DNA of 64,000 bases from positions 1,612,001-1,676,000 of the forward strand of contig NZ_CP114778.1 of the NCBI RefSeq assembly GCF_027359395.1. The letters are read 5' to 3'. Every line of letters starts with the position of its first letter. Within the stretch, counting starts at the first letter, position 1. Positions 1 through 9,093 of the stretch are shown here, piece after piece. This stretch comes from Prochlorococcus marinus str. MIT 1013. Lineage in GTDB: Bacteria > Cyanobacteriota > Cyanobacteriia > PCC-6307 > Cyanobiaceae. A model generated the notes under the pieces. It was not told where the DNA came from. It saw only the letters and a list, made by a program, of their open reading frames with translations, and did no database searches. Both the position numbers and the translations under genes were made by a program.

Positions 1-762
1 TTAAGAAGAAAATTACCAAAATATCCTAATTCAATTGGTATTCTTACAAGTGTTCCAAGCTCTGCTTTGGCAGACATGCTTAGAACCGCTAAGGAACGAT
101 GGCCTTTAACAAAATTGCACATAATTCCTATTCCAGTTCAAGGTAATAATGAAAATGAAGTGAAGTCTATTTTGAGTAAATTGAAGAAAAGTAAGTTAGA
201 TCTAAATGCGATAATTATTGCTAGAGGAGGAGGGAAAAGAGAAGATTTAATGCTCTTCGATAGTGAAATCATAGCGAAAGAAATAGCAACATTCCCTATT
301 CCTGTTATTACAGGAATAGGGCACGAAGATGATCTAACAGTTTCTGATCTTGTGTCAGATCATAGATCTGCTACACCAACGGCAGCTATTGTTGATCTAT
401 TACCTTCAAGAGAAATTGAAAGAAATAATTTTTTGCAAAATCAAACAATTTTTGAAAATTATTTGAAGTTATTTTTTCAAAATAAAAAGAATACTTTAAT
501 TACTAAAAAATCTTTTTTTCAAGCTCACTCACCTCGGCTATTAATCAAAACTAAAAGAACAAAGTTACATTATATTTATGGTCTTTTGAATGCACTTTCT
601 CCGGAAAAATTGTTAAAAAGAGGTTTTGCATTGATTACTGATGAGAAAGGACATTCGATTTATAGTGTAAAAAGTGTTAAAGAAAAAGATAAGTTCTTCG
701 TTCAATTTTTTGATGGAAAAATTATCGCAGAGGTTGATAGAATCAATTATGATAAAATATGA
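1..762 (+). CDS. xseA: Exodeoxyribonuclease VII large subunit, C-terminal part (cut by window edge)
   Basis: Catalytic subunit of exonuclease VII, which degrades single-stranded DNA to oligonucleotides in the cytoplasm. The frame is open to base 1, so the 253 residues seen are the C-terminal part of a protein normally around 400 residues, and its N-terminal OB-fold lies outside the window. Family motifs are clear: an IARGGG segment followed by EDLMLF, then PVITGIGHEDD and a D-x-RSATPTAA stretch, which form the conserved core. After this comes the Lys-rich helical C-terminal region and a typical ending with ALITDEKG. The xseB gene follows after 27 bases on the same strand, as expected for the two subunits. 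Identification is firm; only the start is unseen. Confidence 0.95.
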   Translation, partial: LRRKLPKYPNSIGILTSVPSSALADMLRTAKERWPLTKLHIIPIPVQGNNENEVKSILSKLKKSKLDLNAIIIARGGGKREDLMLFDSEIIAKEIATFPIPVITGIGHEDDLTVSDLVSDHRSATPTAAIVDLLPSREIERNNFLQNQTIFENYLKLFFQNKKNTLITKKSFFQAHSPRLLIKTKRTKLHYIYGLLNALSPEKLLKRGFALITDEKGHSIYSVKSVKEKDKFFVQFFDGKIIAEVDRINYDKI

Positions 763-789
763 ATTTAATAAATAATAGTTTAATATTGC

Positions 790-1080
790 ATGTCAAATGC
801 AGATCATGTTAAAAAGGATCACATAGAAATTTCTAACAAAGTAAATCACATGAAAAATATAGAAACTTTTAAAAAAGATATTAAGAAATTAAGTTACGAA
901 GAATCTATCTGTGAATTGGAAACCATTTTAAAAAATGTACAAGATGAGAATATTTCACTAGATAAAATTCAAATTAATTATATCAAAGGTCATTTATTAC
1001 TTAAACATTGTGAAGAATTACTTGAATTTGTTGAACAACAGATAAATGAGATCAATCCTGAAATGTTAAATATAAAATAA
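790..1080 (+). CDS. xseB: Exodeoxyribonuclease VII small subunit
   Basis: Small subunit that binds XseA and is needed for exonuclease VII activity. The core from about residue 33, with LSYEESICELETILKNV and then SLDKIQ, matches the short two-helix XseB fold. The product is 96 residues from this ATG, longer than the usual 65-80, because about 30 polar residues precede the core. An internal ATG at 850 (residue 21) would give a family-like length, so the true start is uncertain. It sits directly downstream of xseA and almost touches the convergent gene that ends at 1083. Confidence 0.88.
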   Translation: MSNADHVKKDHIEISNKVNHMKNIETFKKDIKKLSYEESICELETILKNVQDENISLDKIQINYIKGHLLLKHCEELLEFVEQQINEINPEMLNIK

Positions 1081-1082
1081 TC

Positions 1083-1412
1083 TTATTGATCTATCTCTTT
1101 GGGTTTTATGTCAATTGTTGCTGCACTTGCAGGAATATTTTCGAGAATATCATTAGTGTTTTTTATAGTCGTTCCACATATGGGACAAATAATTTGATTA
1201 TTTAGAAAACTTGAGCCACAAGCTTCACAGGTTTGTAAATTTGATTGGAATCTTTTCCAAGAAAACCATCCAAGTCCTACTAAAATTAATGGAATGATTG
1301 TAATTATAAGGAATATTCCACCTGCTAAATCAATAATAAATTTCCCAGCTGGGGTAGGCAAAATAACAAGTAAAATGAAGACCATCCAAATTAATGAAGA
1401 TGGCTTATTCAT
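1083..1412 (-). CDS. Small membrane protein with C-terminal zinc ribbon
   Basis: A 109-residue protein of unknown function. Residues about 7-20 and 27-49 are hydrophobic and look like two membrane segments. They are followed by a soluble tail with four cysteines in two CxxC pairs (C62/C65 and C76/C79), the pattern of a zinc ribbon. The last 30 residues are polar. It is convergent with xseB (two bases between stop codons) and lies downstream of the BrkB-like gene on the same strand. Similar small zinc-ribbon membrane proteins occur in marine cyanobacteria, but no function can be assigned here. Confidence 0.75.
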   Translation of the reverse strand: MNKPSSLIWMVFILLVILPTPAGKFIIDLAGGIFLIITIIPLILVGLGWFSWKRFQSNLQTCEACGSSFLNNQIICPICGTTIKNTNDILENIPASAATIDIKPKEIDQ

Positions 1413-1474
1413 AACTAATTTTGTAACTTACGTATTCATTCTAATTAAAATTTTGCTGTCTGTTTCATTGATGT

Positions 1475-2389
1475 TTAAACGTATCGATTACGACGCATAC
1501 TTGCAATGACAACGCTCCAACATTGACCAAAATAAATAATTACTCCTACCATCCAAACCCAAAGAGTTAAAACTAGTACTCCTCCAATGAATCCATAAGC
1601 TTGAAATCTTGACCCCAAAGAGAGGATACTTCTGCTAACTGCTAAATTTAAAATAGTTAGTAAAGTTCCAATCATAAAAGCTCCTGGTATTAGTGGCTTC
1701 AAAGGCACTCTTCTACTAGGAAGTAAACCCTGTAAAAGTAGTGCCATAGTAGAAAAACCTATTAAAGGAAGCATAAATTGTCCCACTTGAAGTACGGGTA
1801 TTTTTGACATTGCGTTTTCAATCCAAGGTGTTGTATTTGCTAATTCTTCGAAAACGGCACCAGGAATCATACGGATATTGGCACTAATTTGATCTATAAC
1901 CATTAAAAAACCAACTAATAAAACGACAAAAAAAGCTTCTATTCGATTTCTGATAAATCGAAATGCTTGAATTTTGAGAGGATCCGGTTTTGATTTAATT
2001 GGTAGAACGTCTTCCCATAATCTATCTGCTCCTCTTTGTAATGTTAGATAGGCATTTCCAGCAGTGATCATTAAGAACATTGCTCCAAGAATTCCAGCTC
2101 CAAATCCTTGATTAACTAATTTTATTAGAGTTGAATCAACTAAGCCAACCACTGATGGAGGTAAAACTTGAGCAGCAAGAGCAATGATTTGCTGATCTAA
2201 GCCTTGCTGTTTGCCTAAAAACCATGATGCAACTGATAGGGATATTAGTAATATGGGAAAAAAGGACTGAAGAGTGTAATAAGCAAATGCTGCACTCAAA
2301 TCTACGCAATCACACTTAGACCATCTTTCATAAGCTCTCCAGAGGCTACTAAAAAACCATTTTGTTTTTTTTCTCCAGTTCAAGCCCAC
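1475..2389 (-). CDS. YihY/BrkB (UPF0761) family inner-membrane protein
   Basis: Polytopic membrane protein of 304 residues, the usual length for the YihY/virulence factor BrkB family. The diagnostic element near residue 33 is AAFAYYTLQSFFP, which begins the first helix. About six hydrophobic segments follow, and the C-terminal one contains GFIGGVLVLTLWVWM. The biochemical role is not established; older ribonuclease BN naming for this family is obsolete. An amphipathic N-terminus rich in Lys and Trp precedes the first helix. No operon partner is obvious, since 135 bases separate it from the IMPase-like gene upstream. Confidence 0.88.
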   Translation of the reverse strand: MGLNWRKKTKWFFSSLWRAYERWSKCDCVDLSAAFAYYTLQSFFPILLISLSVASWFLGKQQGLDQQIIALAAQVLPPSVVGLVDSTLIKLVNQGFGAGILGAMFLMITAGNAYLTLQRGADRLWEDVLPIKSKPDPLKIQAFRFIRNRIEAFFVVLLVGFLMVIDQISANIRMIPGAVFEELANTTPWIENAMSKIPVLQVGQFMLPLIGFSTMALLLQGLLPSRRVPLKPLIPGAFMIGTLLTILNLAVSRSILSLGSRFQAYGFIGGVLVLTLWVWMVGVIIYFGQCWSVVIASMRRNRYV

Positions 2390-2524
2390 TTTGGTTTTAG
2401 AGTACTTACTATTAAGCTAGCTCTTATTGAGAAGATTTTTCTAAGTTGAATAGGTAGATTTAAAATCATTTATCTGTTTAGTGAATCAAAGTTAATTTTT
2501 TAAATACAAACAAAAAGCACATTG

Positions 2525-3346
2525 TTAATTACTGTCTTGGATTAAAGCTGAAGCCCAAGGAAGCATCTTGTTCAATTGATCTTCAGAGGATGCTGTTAAT
2601 AATGGAAAATTAACAGAAGTAAGATCTGTTCCTGAGAGAATATCTTTTGGATTAGTTTCCAACCAGTTGATAAGACAATTCAGTTCCTCAAGAATTAACC
2701 ATGCTGCAGCAATATCCCAGATTTTTGGTGTTGCCTCTAAAGCAGCAATTGTTTGACCAATGGCAACACTAGTCATATTTAAACTTGATACTCCAAGTAA
2801 TCGGATTTTCCCTGGGAAAGATTTCTCTGGTTTCATTTGTAGAACTTTAATGGACCGGCTACAAAGGGAAATGCAGTCACTATTTTTTTTGAAGCGAGAC
2901 TCAGCTTTAAGTTGCTTGCTGTTTAACCAAACTCCTTTTCCTCGGATAGCCAAAATTCTTTTTTTCAAAGCTGGTATGTCAAGAAAAGCTGTCTCAGGTT
3001 GCCCATTTGTGAAACGTGCTATTGATATTGCCCAGTATGGAATGCCTGCTGCGAAATTAGTTGTTCCATCAAGCGGGTCAACTACCCAATATTCACTTGA
3101 GTTCGGAATTGACTTATTACCTTCTTCACTTAGGACACCCTCTCCGCTAGCGATTTTCCCTAAACCTTGAACTATTGTTTTATCACTCCATCTATCACAC
3201 TCTGTAATCAGAGTTCCATCAGGTTTAATATCTGAATTGATTTGACCAAAATCTTGAAGTTGACGTCTTCCAACCTCATCAACTAAATGATGAATTGACA
3301 TCAGTTGTGCTTGGCTCAAGGGGTTAGATATTGAATTTTGAATCAT
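2525..3346 (-). CDS. Inositol monophosphatase family phosphatase
   Basis: Mg2+-dependent phosphatase of the IMPase/FBPase superfamily, 273 residues. Motif A is present as WVVDPLDGTTNF at 87-98, preceded by the metal-binding Glu pair in LSEEG (72-76). Motif B is WDIAAAW at 210-216. Substrate could be inositol phosphate, histidinol phosphate or another small sugar or polyol phosphate; sequence alone does not separate these. In cyanobacteria several such paralogs exist. It lies 18 bases upstream of the TolC-like gene on the same strand, so co-transcription is possible, although a functional link is not evident. Confidence 0.9.
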   Translation of the reverse strand: MIQNSISNPLSQAQLMSIHHLVDEVGRRQLQDFGQINSDIKPDGTLITECDRWSDKTIVQGLGKIASGEGVLSEEGNKSIPNSSEYWVVDPLDGTTNFAAGIPYWAISIARFTNGQPETAFLDIPALKKRILAIRGKGVWLNSKQLKAESRFKKNSDCISLCSRSIKVLQMKPEKSFPGKIRLLGVSSLNMTSVAIGQTIAALEATPKIWDIAAAWLILEELNCLINWLETNPKDILSGTDLTSVNFPLLTASSEDQLNKMLPWASALIQDSN

Positions 3347-3364
3347 TGTTATTAAGTTAAAAGC

Positions 3365-4993
3365 CTATAGCTGACATAAAGGAATTAAATTTGTTTCATG
3401 AAGATTTGATTTGCTTTCAGTATTCTTTTGATTCTGTTGATCAACTTTGATATCACATGGTTTGATATTATCTAAACCAGTTTGTCTACTTAAGTCAGCT
3501 AACAGAATATTATAGTTAGTAATAGAAATAATATAACGAACCTCTGAATCTGTTAGATCTCTTTGGTTATTTACAACTTCTCGCTGTGTAGTAATACCTG
3601 AATTATATCTAAGCTTTGCAAGTCTTAGAGACTCTCTTGAAGATAAAACTTCTATATAAGAAGAAGAAATATTTAGTTTGGCTGTTTCTAGTTTAAAGAA
3701 TACTTCTTCAACCTCTTTTCTAATTCGAGCTCTTCTTAGTGCAAAATTCATCTTTGCTTCTTCTGCTTTACTTTTATTGTAATTATATAAAGATCTTGAT
3801 TTACCTCCATCAAAAATAAACCAAGTTGCATTAAGACCAATCGTGTTAGAAAAACTAGAAGATGTATTATTCGTATTTGGTGCGATCTGATTTAATTCAC
3901 CTTTAGCAAATGAAGAAGTAGATGTATTGACTATGCTTACTTTTGGTTGCCCAGCTGCTAATGCAGCATTGGCATTGCTATTGTTAATTGATATGTCTAA
4001 TAGGATACTATCAAGTTCTTTGCGAGAATTATAAGCTGCAATAATACTATCTTCTAATGATAAGTCCCATACACCTATTACTTTGGTTTTCGATCCAATT
4101 AATGGCGTTACATCTTCTGGGAGATTAAGTATTTCAGCAAGAGATCTTTGACCGACTTTTCGATCTCCTGATTTCATATTTAATAATTGTTGATCTCTAG
4201 CGAGCTGTGTTTTTGCTTGTAGAACTTCTAATTTTGTCCCAATACCTGCTTCAAATCTAATTTCTGCGTCTTTTAATCCAAGAGTCGAAGATGCAATCGA
4301 CTTCTTGGCTACTTCAATTTCTTCATTTGCCTTTTGCAAATTGTAGTAGCGTTTTTTTGCCTCTAATTTTAAATCTCTTAAAATTATTGAGTACGAAAAT
4401 TTTGCCTTTTCAAAGGCATCTCGTGCTGAGGCTATTTCGGGAACTCTTGCAGGATTAATTAAATCCCATTTGATTTGAGCACTGATAGAAGAACTCCATT
4501 GTTTGCTTGAAGTGTCTTGTATTAAATTAGATTCATTGTAATTACTAGATTCAAAATATTGAGGAAGACCATTAGCTGTTAGGTTTATTGTTGGGTACCA
4601 GGAGGATAATGAACTTTTTAATAATGATTTAGCTTGATTAATTTTTTCTAAGTGAACTTTAATCGTTCTATTATTATTTATAAGTATATTTTCTAATTGA
4701 TCTATATTAATATTCTTATAAGTTTTTACCAATACCTCTCTAGATCTGGAGGGTATAAAAAGATCATTAGGCGAATTTAATTCATATAAAATTCCCTCTG
4801 TTTTGGTACTTTGATTTGTATTTTGGTCTCCTTGTAAGGTTGTTTTAGAAATTATTTTTTGCGAACTTGTAGCCCATAAAGGATTTATCCCAGATATAAA
4901 TAAACCTGCAACAATTAGGAATTTTCTCTTCACTCTCCTCATAGTTCTAAGAAAAACTGAAATGGGTTTAGTAAAACAATTATGCTTTACCAA
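3365..4993 (-). CDS. TolC-family outer-membrane efflux protein
   Basis: Outer-membrane channel of the TolC/OEP family, which couples to inner-membrane export pumps or type I secretion. Two repeats of long alpha-helical hairpins are visible: the first around residues 85-300 with AKKRYYNLQKANEEIEVAKK, the second around 310-500 with LRLAKLRYNSGITTQREVV and RYIISITNYNILLADLSR, typical of the end of each repeat. A signal peptide begins best at the internal Met at residue 18 (base 4942): basic residues, then FLIVAGLFISGINPLWA. The longer start shown overlaps the upstream radical SAM gene by 14 bases. At 525-542 residues it fits cyanobacterial TolC homologs. Confidence 0.9.
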   Translation of the reverse strand: MVKHNCFTKPISVFLRTMRRVKRKFLIVAGLFISGINPLWATSSQKIISKTTLQGDQNTNQSTKTEGILYELNSPNDLFIPSRSREVLVKTYKNINIDQLENILINNNRTIKVHLEKINQAKSLLKSSLSSWYPTINLTANGLPQYFESSNYNESNLIQDTSSKQWSSSISAQIKWDLINPARVPEIASARDAFEKAKFSYSIILRDLKLEAKKRYYNLQKANEEIEVAKKSIASSTLGLKDAEIRFEAGIGTKLEVLQAKTQLARDQQLLNMKSGDRKVGQRSLAEILNLPEDVTPLIGSKTKVIGVWDLSLEDSIIAAYNSRKELDSILLDISINNSNANAALAAGQPKVSIVNTSTSSFAKGELNQIAPNTNNTSSSFSNTIGLNATWFIFDGGKSRSLYNYNKSKAEEAKMNFALRRARIRKEVEEVFFKLETAKLNISSSYIEVLSSRESLRLAKLRYNSGITTQREVVNNQRDLTDSEVRYIISITNYNILLADLSRQTGLDNIKPCDIKVDQQNQKNTESKSNLHETNLIPLCQL

Positions 4994-6329
4994 GTGCTTT
5001 GTTCACGATGTCCTGCGCATCATGGACAATTTTTATAGTTACTTTAAGTGACGAAGAGAGCTCTTGAAGAGTCATGTCATCAAGAAAGATTTTTTCATCT
5101 TGTCTTAACATGACCGATGGTAGAAGTAACTCATCGCCTAAATCTTTCCCTTTCAATCCTTCTATCAGATCTTGACCTGTGAGAAGGCCTGTCACTATTT
5201 GTTCTTGCCCCCAGTACGGGCTTGGAATCCCATAGAGATGAAGTTTGAAATGATTTATTTTATTGAGTCTTTTGCAAGGCTTTTCTAATTCATTTTCCAC
5301 AAGTTTGCCAACAACCCAGCTGCAGGTTCTTTTTTTATCAGTTTTGATAGGCAGTTTCCTTGTGGCTTCATCCATCGCTTTCAGAAAGCTGCGAATACTT
5401 CCTACTCCATTTTCTTTTTGAGGTAAATCTTCATAAGAATTGAGGGAAGGTAATGGTTTCTTCGCTATTAAATACCATTCATCAGATAACCAAGCAAAAC
5501 GTGAGCCAGTTGATTTATAAAATACTTTCTGCATTGACTCAACTTGATTGATGACTTTTAGTGCACAATCAGAATCTACGGGAATTAGCCCATCATTACT
5601 CGGACGAAATCTAGTTAAACCAACTGGAACAATTGCTGCTGAAAGTACAACTGGAAAATCTCCTTGCGCGAAACTAAATAGATCATTAATGGTTCTTTCT
5701 AAAGCTTTCCCATCATTTATTTCAGGGCAAACAACAATTTGAGCATGAATTTGTATTCTTTTTTTCGTGAACCAAGTTAACTGATTTAAAAGGTCAATAG
5801 CTTTAGGATTCCTCAGTAATTTAGACCTTAAAAAAGGTTCTGTTGCATGCACAGATACGAATAAAGGAGTGAGTCTTTGTTGATCAATTCTCAGCCAGTC
5901 TTCTTCGGAAAGATTTGTAAGTGTTAAGTAAGAACCATATAAAAAACTTAGCCTATAGTCATCATCTTTGAGATATAAGCTTTTTCTTTTTCCTGAAGGC
6001 TGTTGGTCAATAAAACAAAATGGACATTGATTATTGCATTGTTTTAATCCATCAAATAATGCCTCAGTAAAGGCAAGTCCCAACTCATCGTCATAATCTT
6101 TTTCGATATCAATTGTATGTGTTTTCCCTTTTTCATCTAATATTGTGAGTTGAACATTTTCTTCGGCTATAAGAAACTTGTAATCAATAAGATCTCTTGG
6201 TTTTACACCATTAATACTAATTAATTGATCTCCAACTTCAAATCCAAGCTCTTCGCCTATTGAACCTTTTTCGATAGAGGCAACAACAGCAGGTTTAATA
6301 TTTTTTTTGGCTATTTTTAATGTGTTCAT
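4980..6329 (-). CDS. PDZ-radical SAM protein (DUF512 / TIGR03279 type)
   Basis: Iron-sulfur protein of 449 residues found across cyanobacteria. The N-terminal 60 residues resemble a PDZ-like domain (GSIGEELGFEVGDQLISING). A radical SAM cluster motif follows at C98, C102 and C105 (Cx3CxxC, in CNNQCPFC). The C-terminal half carries the DUF512 region with a final segment around GQDLIEGL and LLLPSVMLR. The substrate of this family is unknown. The gene ends 14 bases inside the longer annotation of the TolC-like gene, so the pair may be translationally coupled if that longer start is used. The start ATG follows a GGAGC-like ribosome site read on the minus strand. Confidence 0.88.
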   Translation of the reverse strand: MNTLKIAKKNIKPAVVASIEKGSIGEELGFEVGDQLISINGVKPRDLIDYKFLIAEENVQLTILDEKGKTHTIDIEKDYDDELGLAFTEALFDGLKQCNNQCPFCFIDQQPSGKRKSLYLKDDDYRLSFLYGSYLTLTNLSEEDWLRIDQQRLTPLFVSVHATEPFLRSKLLRNPKAIDLLNQLTWFTKKRIQIHAQIVVCPEINDGKALERTINDLFSFAQGDFPVVLSAAIVPVGLTRFRPSNDGLIPVDSDCALKVINQVESMQKVFYKSTGSRFAWLSDEWYLIAKKPLPSLNSYEDLPQKENGVGSIRSFLKAMDEATRKLPIKTDKKRTCSWVVGKLVENELEKPCKRLNKINHFKLHLYGIPSPYWGQEQIVTGLLTGQDLIEGLKGKDLGDELLLPSVMLRQDEKIFLDDMTLQELSSSLKVTIKIVHDAQDIVNKALGKA

Positions 6330-6459
6330 TTATGCTCCTAAATAAAAAAATAAATCTTCTATATTTTTCGGGTGGTTAGAAAGAATTGAATTGATCTTGA
6401 AGAATCACTTATTTTTAATATAAGTAAATTTTCAACAAAAAGTAATTAAAAAGCTTTTT

Positions 6460-6720
6460 TCAATCACTTATTTCCCAAGGATTAACAAACTGGGCCTTTA
6501 AAAGCATTGCAATTATTGTAATTAAAAGGCTTGTAAGAATTTTTTTTTTTAACTTTGTTATTTGTATTCTGAAGACTGCTTGGTTTGGGTATCGACTTGA
6601 ATGTAAATTCATAGAAGGTTGAGCTGAAAACCAACTCAGTTTTATTAATTCTGATTTACTCAAACAATCCCACCAAGCCCCTAAATCAAGAAACGTCCTA
6701 TCTGTCAAAGCCAAGGACAT
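6460..6720 (-). CDS. Small unrecognised protein with C-terminal membrane segment
   Basis: An 86-residue ORF not recognised as any family. It is open for 86 codons in AT-rich DNA, where stops are frequent, which favours a real gene. The N-terminus has an aromatic patch (LGAWWDCL), the middle is polar, and residues about 57-77 form one basic-flanked hydrophobic segment, suggesting a tail-anchored membrane protein. It diverges from the DUF3120 gene: the two start codons lie about 20 bases apart, or overlap by one base if DUF3120 begins at the TTG at 6720. No clear ribosome site is seen. Confidence 0.5.
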   Translation of the reverse strand: MSLALTDRTFLDLGAWWDCLSKSELIKLSWFSAQPSMNLHSSRYPNQAVFRIQITKLKKKILTSLLITIIAMLLKAQFVNPWEISD

Positions 6721-6740
6721 TGCAATTTTGGGCTAGCACA

Positions 6741-7379
6741 ATGGTTGTCCTGCCCGTTTTTGTTCAGGCTCCATGGGTTCATGTGTTTCCTTTTTCAGCT
6801 TTTTTATTTAGTTTCGTAATATTTTTTCTTGGATTTTATTTACTTAAACTTTGTAGCGATAGATGGGCCTCTGTTGGCTCGTTATTGGTTGGCGTTAGTT
6901 GGAGCTGGTTAGGAGGATGTCTTTTTTGGGGATGGTTAAGAGCTCATCCTGTGTGGCATTTACCTGTTGAGTCAATAGCTTTGCCAATAGCAGTAAGCCT
7001 TTTAAAGACTCGATGGAAAATTGGAGCCAGTTTCTATTTGGCATCTTTATTAGGAACTGCTTTTACTGATGTAATGATTGTTTTAACAGGTGTCATGAAG
7101 GCTTGGCCCGAAGTGGTTGATGCGCCTTTTTCGGAAGCTTCCCAAATGTTGAGTTTCACTGCGGAACAATTATTGGAACCTTTTTCTTTATTATCAATTT
7201 TTATTGCGGCACTTTTAATCATTTTCATAGCAAATTGGATGAATCAAAAATCAAAAAGTGAACCTTTATCTTCTGATGCTTGGCTTGTATCAAGTTCAGC
7301 TTTGACAACAACCTTATGGGTTGATGGCTTATTTTTTGCGACCACATTGATTCAGCCTCAATTAAGCGGATTGATCTGA
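6741..7379 (+). CDS. DUF3120 family membrane protein
   Basis: Polytopic membrane protein of 212 residues matching the cyanobacterial DUF3120 family. It has about five to six hydrophobic segments, with conserved-looking WSWLGGCLFWGWLRAHPVWH in the first half and a short loop containing WPEVVDAPFSEAS. Function is unknown. ATG at 6741 is preferred to the in-frame TTG at 6720 because the protein then starts just before the first hydrophobic segment, but an AAGGA element at 6713-6717 lies closer to the TTG, leaving the start open. nadB begins 13 bases after the stop. Confidence 0.85.
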   Translation: MVVLPVFVQAPWVHVFPFSAFLFSFVIFFLGFYLLKLCSDRWASVGSLLVGVSWSWLGGCLFWGWLRAHPVWHLPVESIALPIAVSLLKTRWKIGASFYLASLLGTAFTDVMIVLTGVMKAWPEVVDAPFSEASQMLSFTAEQLLEPFSLLSIFIAALLIIFIANWMNQKSKSEPLSSDAWLVSSSALTTTLWVDGLFFATTLIQPQLSGLI

Positions 7380-7392
7380 AAACTAATCTTTT

Positions 7393-9093
7393 ATGGATTT
7401 AAATACTGGGTTTAATAAAAATGATATTTACTCAACTAATTGGGATGTAATTGTTATTGGAGCAGGAGCTGCGGGTTTGATGTCTTCTCTTGAATTGCCA
7501 TCAAATCTGAAAATTCTACTTTTAAATCGCAATACCAGTAAGCGTTCTTCGAGTAGGTGGGCACAAGGAGGAATGGCTGCTGTTACTCGAATCGAAGATA
7601 GCGAGGATATTCATGCTAATGACACAATTAAAGCTGGGGCAGGTCTTTGTGATTCAGAAGCAGTTCAGATGTTTGTTCATAGTGCTCCGAGATTAGTAGA
7701 TAGACTTTTGAAACTAGGAATGGAATTTGATAGAACCTCTGGAAAATTATCTACAACTCTTGAAGCTGCTCACACTCATAGAAGAGTACTTCACGTAAAA
7801 GATAGAACTGGTAAGGCATTGGTTGATGTTCTTAACGAGCAAGTTGATCAAAGAGCTAATGTTCTGCATCAAAGAGGAATAAGAGTTACACAGATTTGGG
7901 TTGAAAGAGGAAAATGTTCCGGGGTACAAGTTCTAGATGGACCAGCTTTGCGTTGGATCAAAGCAAAGGCAGTTGTTTTAGCTACTGGCGGCGGAGGCCA
8001 TTTATTTGCCAATACTACAAATCCAACTCAAGCAGCAGGGGAGGGAATTGCTCTGGCGTGGAGAGCTGGGGCTTGCATAGAAGATCTCGAATTTTTTCAG
8101 TTTCACCCAACTGCTCTGAAATTGGATGATGCGCCTTCGTTTTTGATTTCTGAAGCGGTAAGAGGAGAGGGTGCAGTTCTAGTGGATTCATTCGGAGAAA
8201 GCCCCGTAGCCCATCTTGAAGGGAAAGATCTTGCATCAAGAGATCAAGTCAGCAGGGCATTGTTTCAAGCGATGCAAAAGCAAAAAGTTGATCACATTGG
8301 TCTTAATGTTAAATCCATTTCTTTTGAGGATGTAGAAGCGCGCTTTCCGTCAATTTTTCAAAGGTGCAGAGAGCTTGGTTTAGAACCTTTAAAAGAATCA
8401 ATCCCCGTGGCTCCATCTGCCCATTATTGGATGGGTGGTGTCGCTACAAACTTGAAAGCACAAACAAATGTCAAAGGACTTTTCGCTATTGGTGAGGTGG
8501 CATGTACTGGCCTGCATGGTGCGAATAGACTTGCAAGTAATTCATTAATGGAATGTTTGGTCTTTGCAAATCAAATGAGAAATATTGAATTAACTGATTT
8601 TATAACATCCGATATTTCAGGAAATAATTTAAGTTTTAAAAAATCAGATCTTCGCTTTTCTAAGGATCAAGGAACTAGTTATTTATCAAAAGAAATTGAA
8701 AAACTTAGACAATTATGCTGGCGTGAAGCTGGAGTTGATCGATCAAGAAAAGGAATGAATTCTGCTCTTGTAAAAGTTCAAAGAGATTATCAAAATCTTT
8801 TAAACGAGCCCTTATTAAAGTTGGTTTTTTCTCAGTCAAAATATGAAATTAATGAATTCGAGGAACTTGCCAGGAGAGACCTTAATTTGCTACTTGATTT
8901 GAGTAATCGACAAATGTCAAGTTTACTTATGTTGGAAGCTTGTTTGTTTCGTGAAGAAAGTAGAGGAGGCCACTTTAGAGATGATTTCCCTACCTCAGTT
9001 CCTTTTTGGCAATGTCATACTCGTCAAATAAAAGGAAAGAATATTCATACAAGACCCATTGTTGATAAAGCTTATTTCCCTAAAAATCTTTAG
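7393..9093 (+). CDS. nadB: L-aspartate oxidase
   Basis: FAD enzyme that oxidises L-aspartate to iminoaspartate, the first step of de novo NAD synthesis. The FAD-binding dinucleotide fold is at residues 19-40 (GAGAAG, glycines 23, 25, 28). Other conserved parts are SSRWAQGGMAAV (flavin contact), HTHRRVLHVKDRTG, ATGGGGHLF, and GANRLASNSLMECL near the end of the FAD domain. The C-terminal helical domain includes MLEACLFREESRGGHFRDDFP, with the RESRG substrate-binding element. At 566 residues it is slightly longer than the E. coli enzyme, as usual in cyanobacteria. Its 3' end overlaps the convergent VKOR gene by 14 bases. Confidence 0.96.
   Translation: MDLNTGFNKNDIYSTNWDVIVIGAGAAGLMSSLELPSNLKILLLNRNTSKRSSSRWAQGGMAAVTRIEDSEDIHANDTIKAGAGLCDSEAVQMFVHSAPRLVDRLLKLGMEFDRTSGKLSTTLEAAHTHRRVLHVKDRTGKALVDVLNEQVDQRANVLHQRGIRVTQIWVERGKCSGVQVLDGPALRWIKAKAVVLATGGGGHLFANTTNPTQAAGEGIALAWRAGACIEDLEFFQFHPTALKLDDAPSFLISEAVRGEGAVLVDSFGESPVAHLEGKDLASRDQVSRALFQAMQKQKVDHIGLNVKSISFEDVEARFPSIFQRCRELGLEPLKESIPVAPSAHYWMGGVATNLKAQTNVKGLFAIGEVACTGLHGANRLASNSLMECLVFANQMRNIELTDFITSDISGNNLSFKKSDLRFSKDQGTSYLSKEIEKLRQLCWREAGVDRSRKGMNSALVKVQRDYQNLLNEPLLKLVFSQSKYEINEFEELARRDLNLLLDLSNRQMSSLLMLEACLFREESRGGHFRDDFPTSVPFWQCHTRQIKGKNIHTRPIVDKAYFPKNL

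Noticed and set aside
1294-1509. 71-codon plus-strand ORF across the zinc-ribbon gene
   Set aside because: It lies antisense to a better supported gene, has no family features and looks like a shadow frame.
6407-6425. ACTTAT-N7-ATAAGT dyad upstream of the radical SAM gene
   Set aside because: Six AT pairs in a very AT-rich gap; expected by chance and no T-run follows.
7914-8239. Short ORFs on both strands inside nadB
   Set aside because: The nadB frame is continuous with strong motifs; these are shadows with odd composition.
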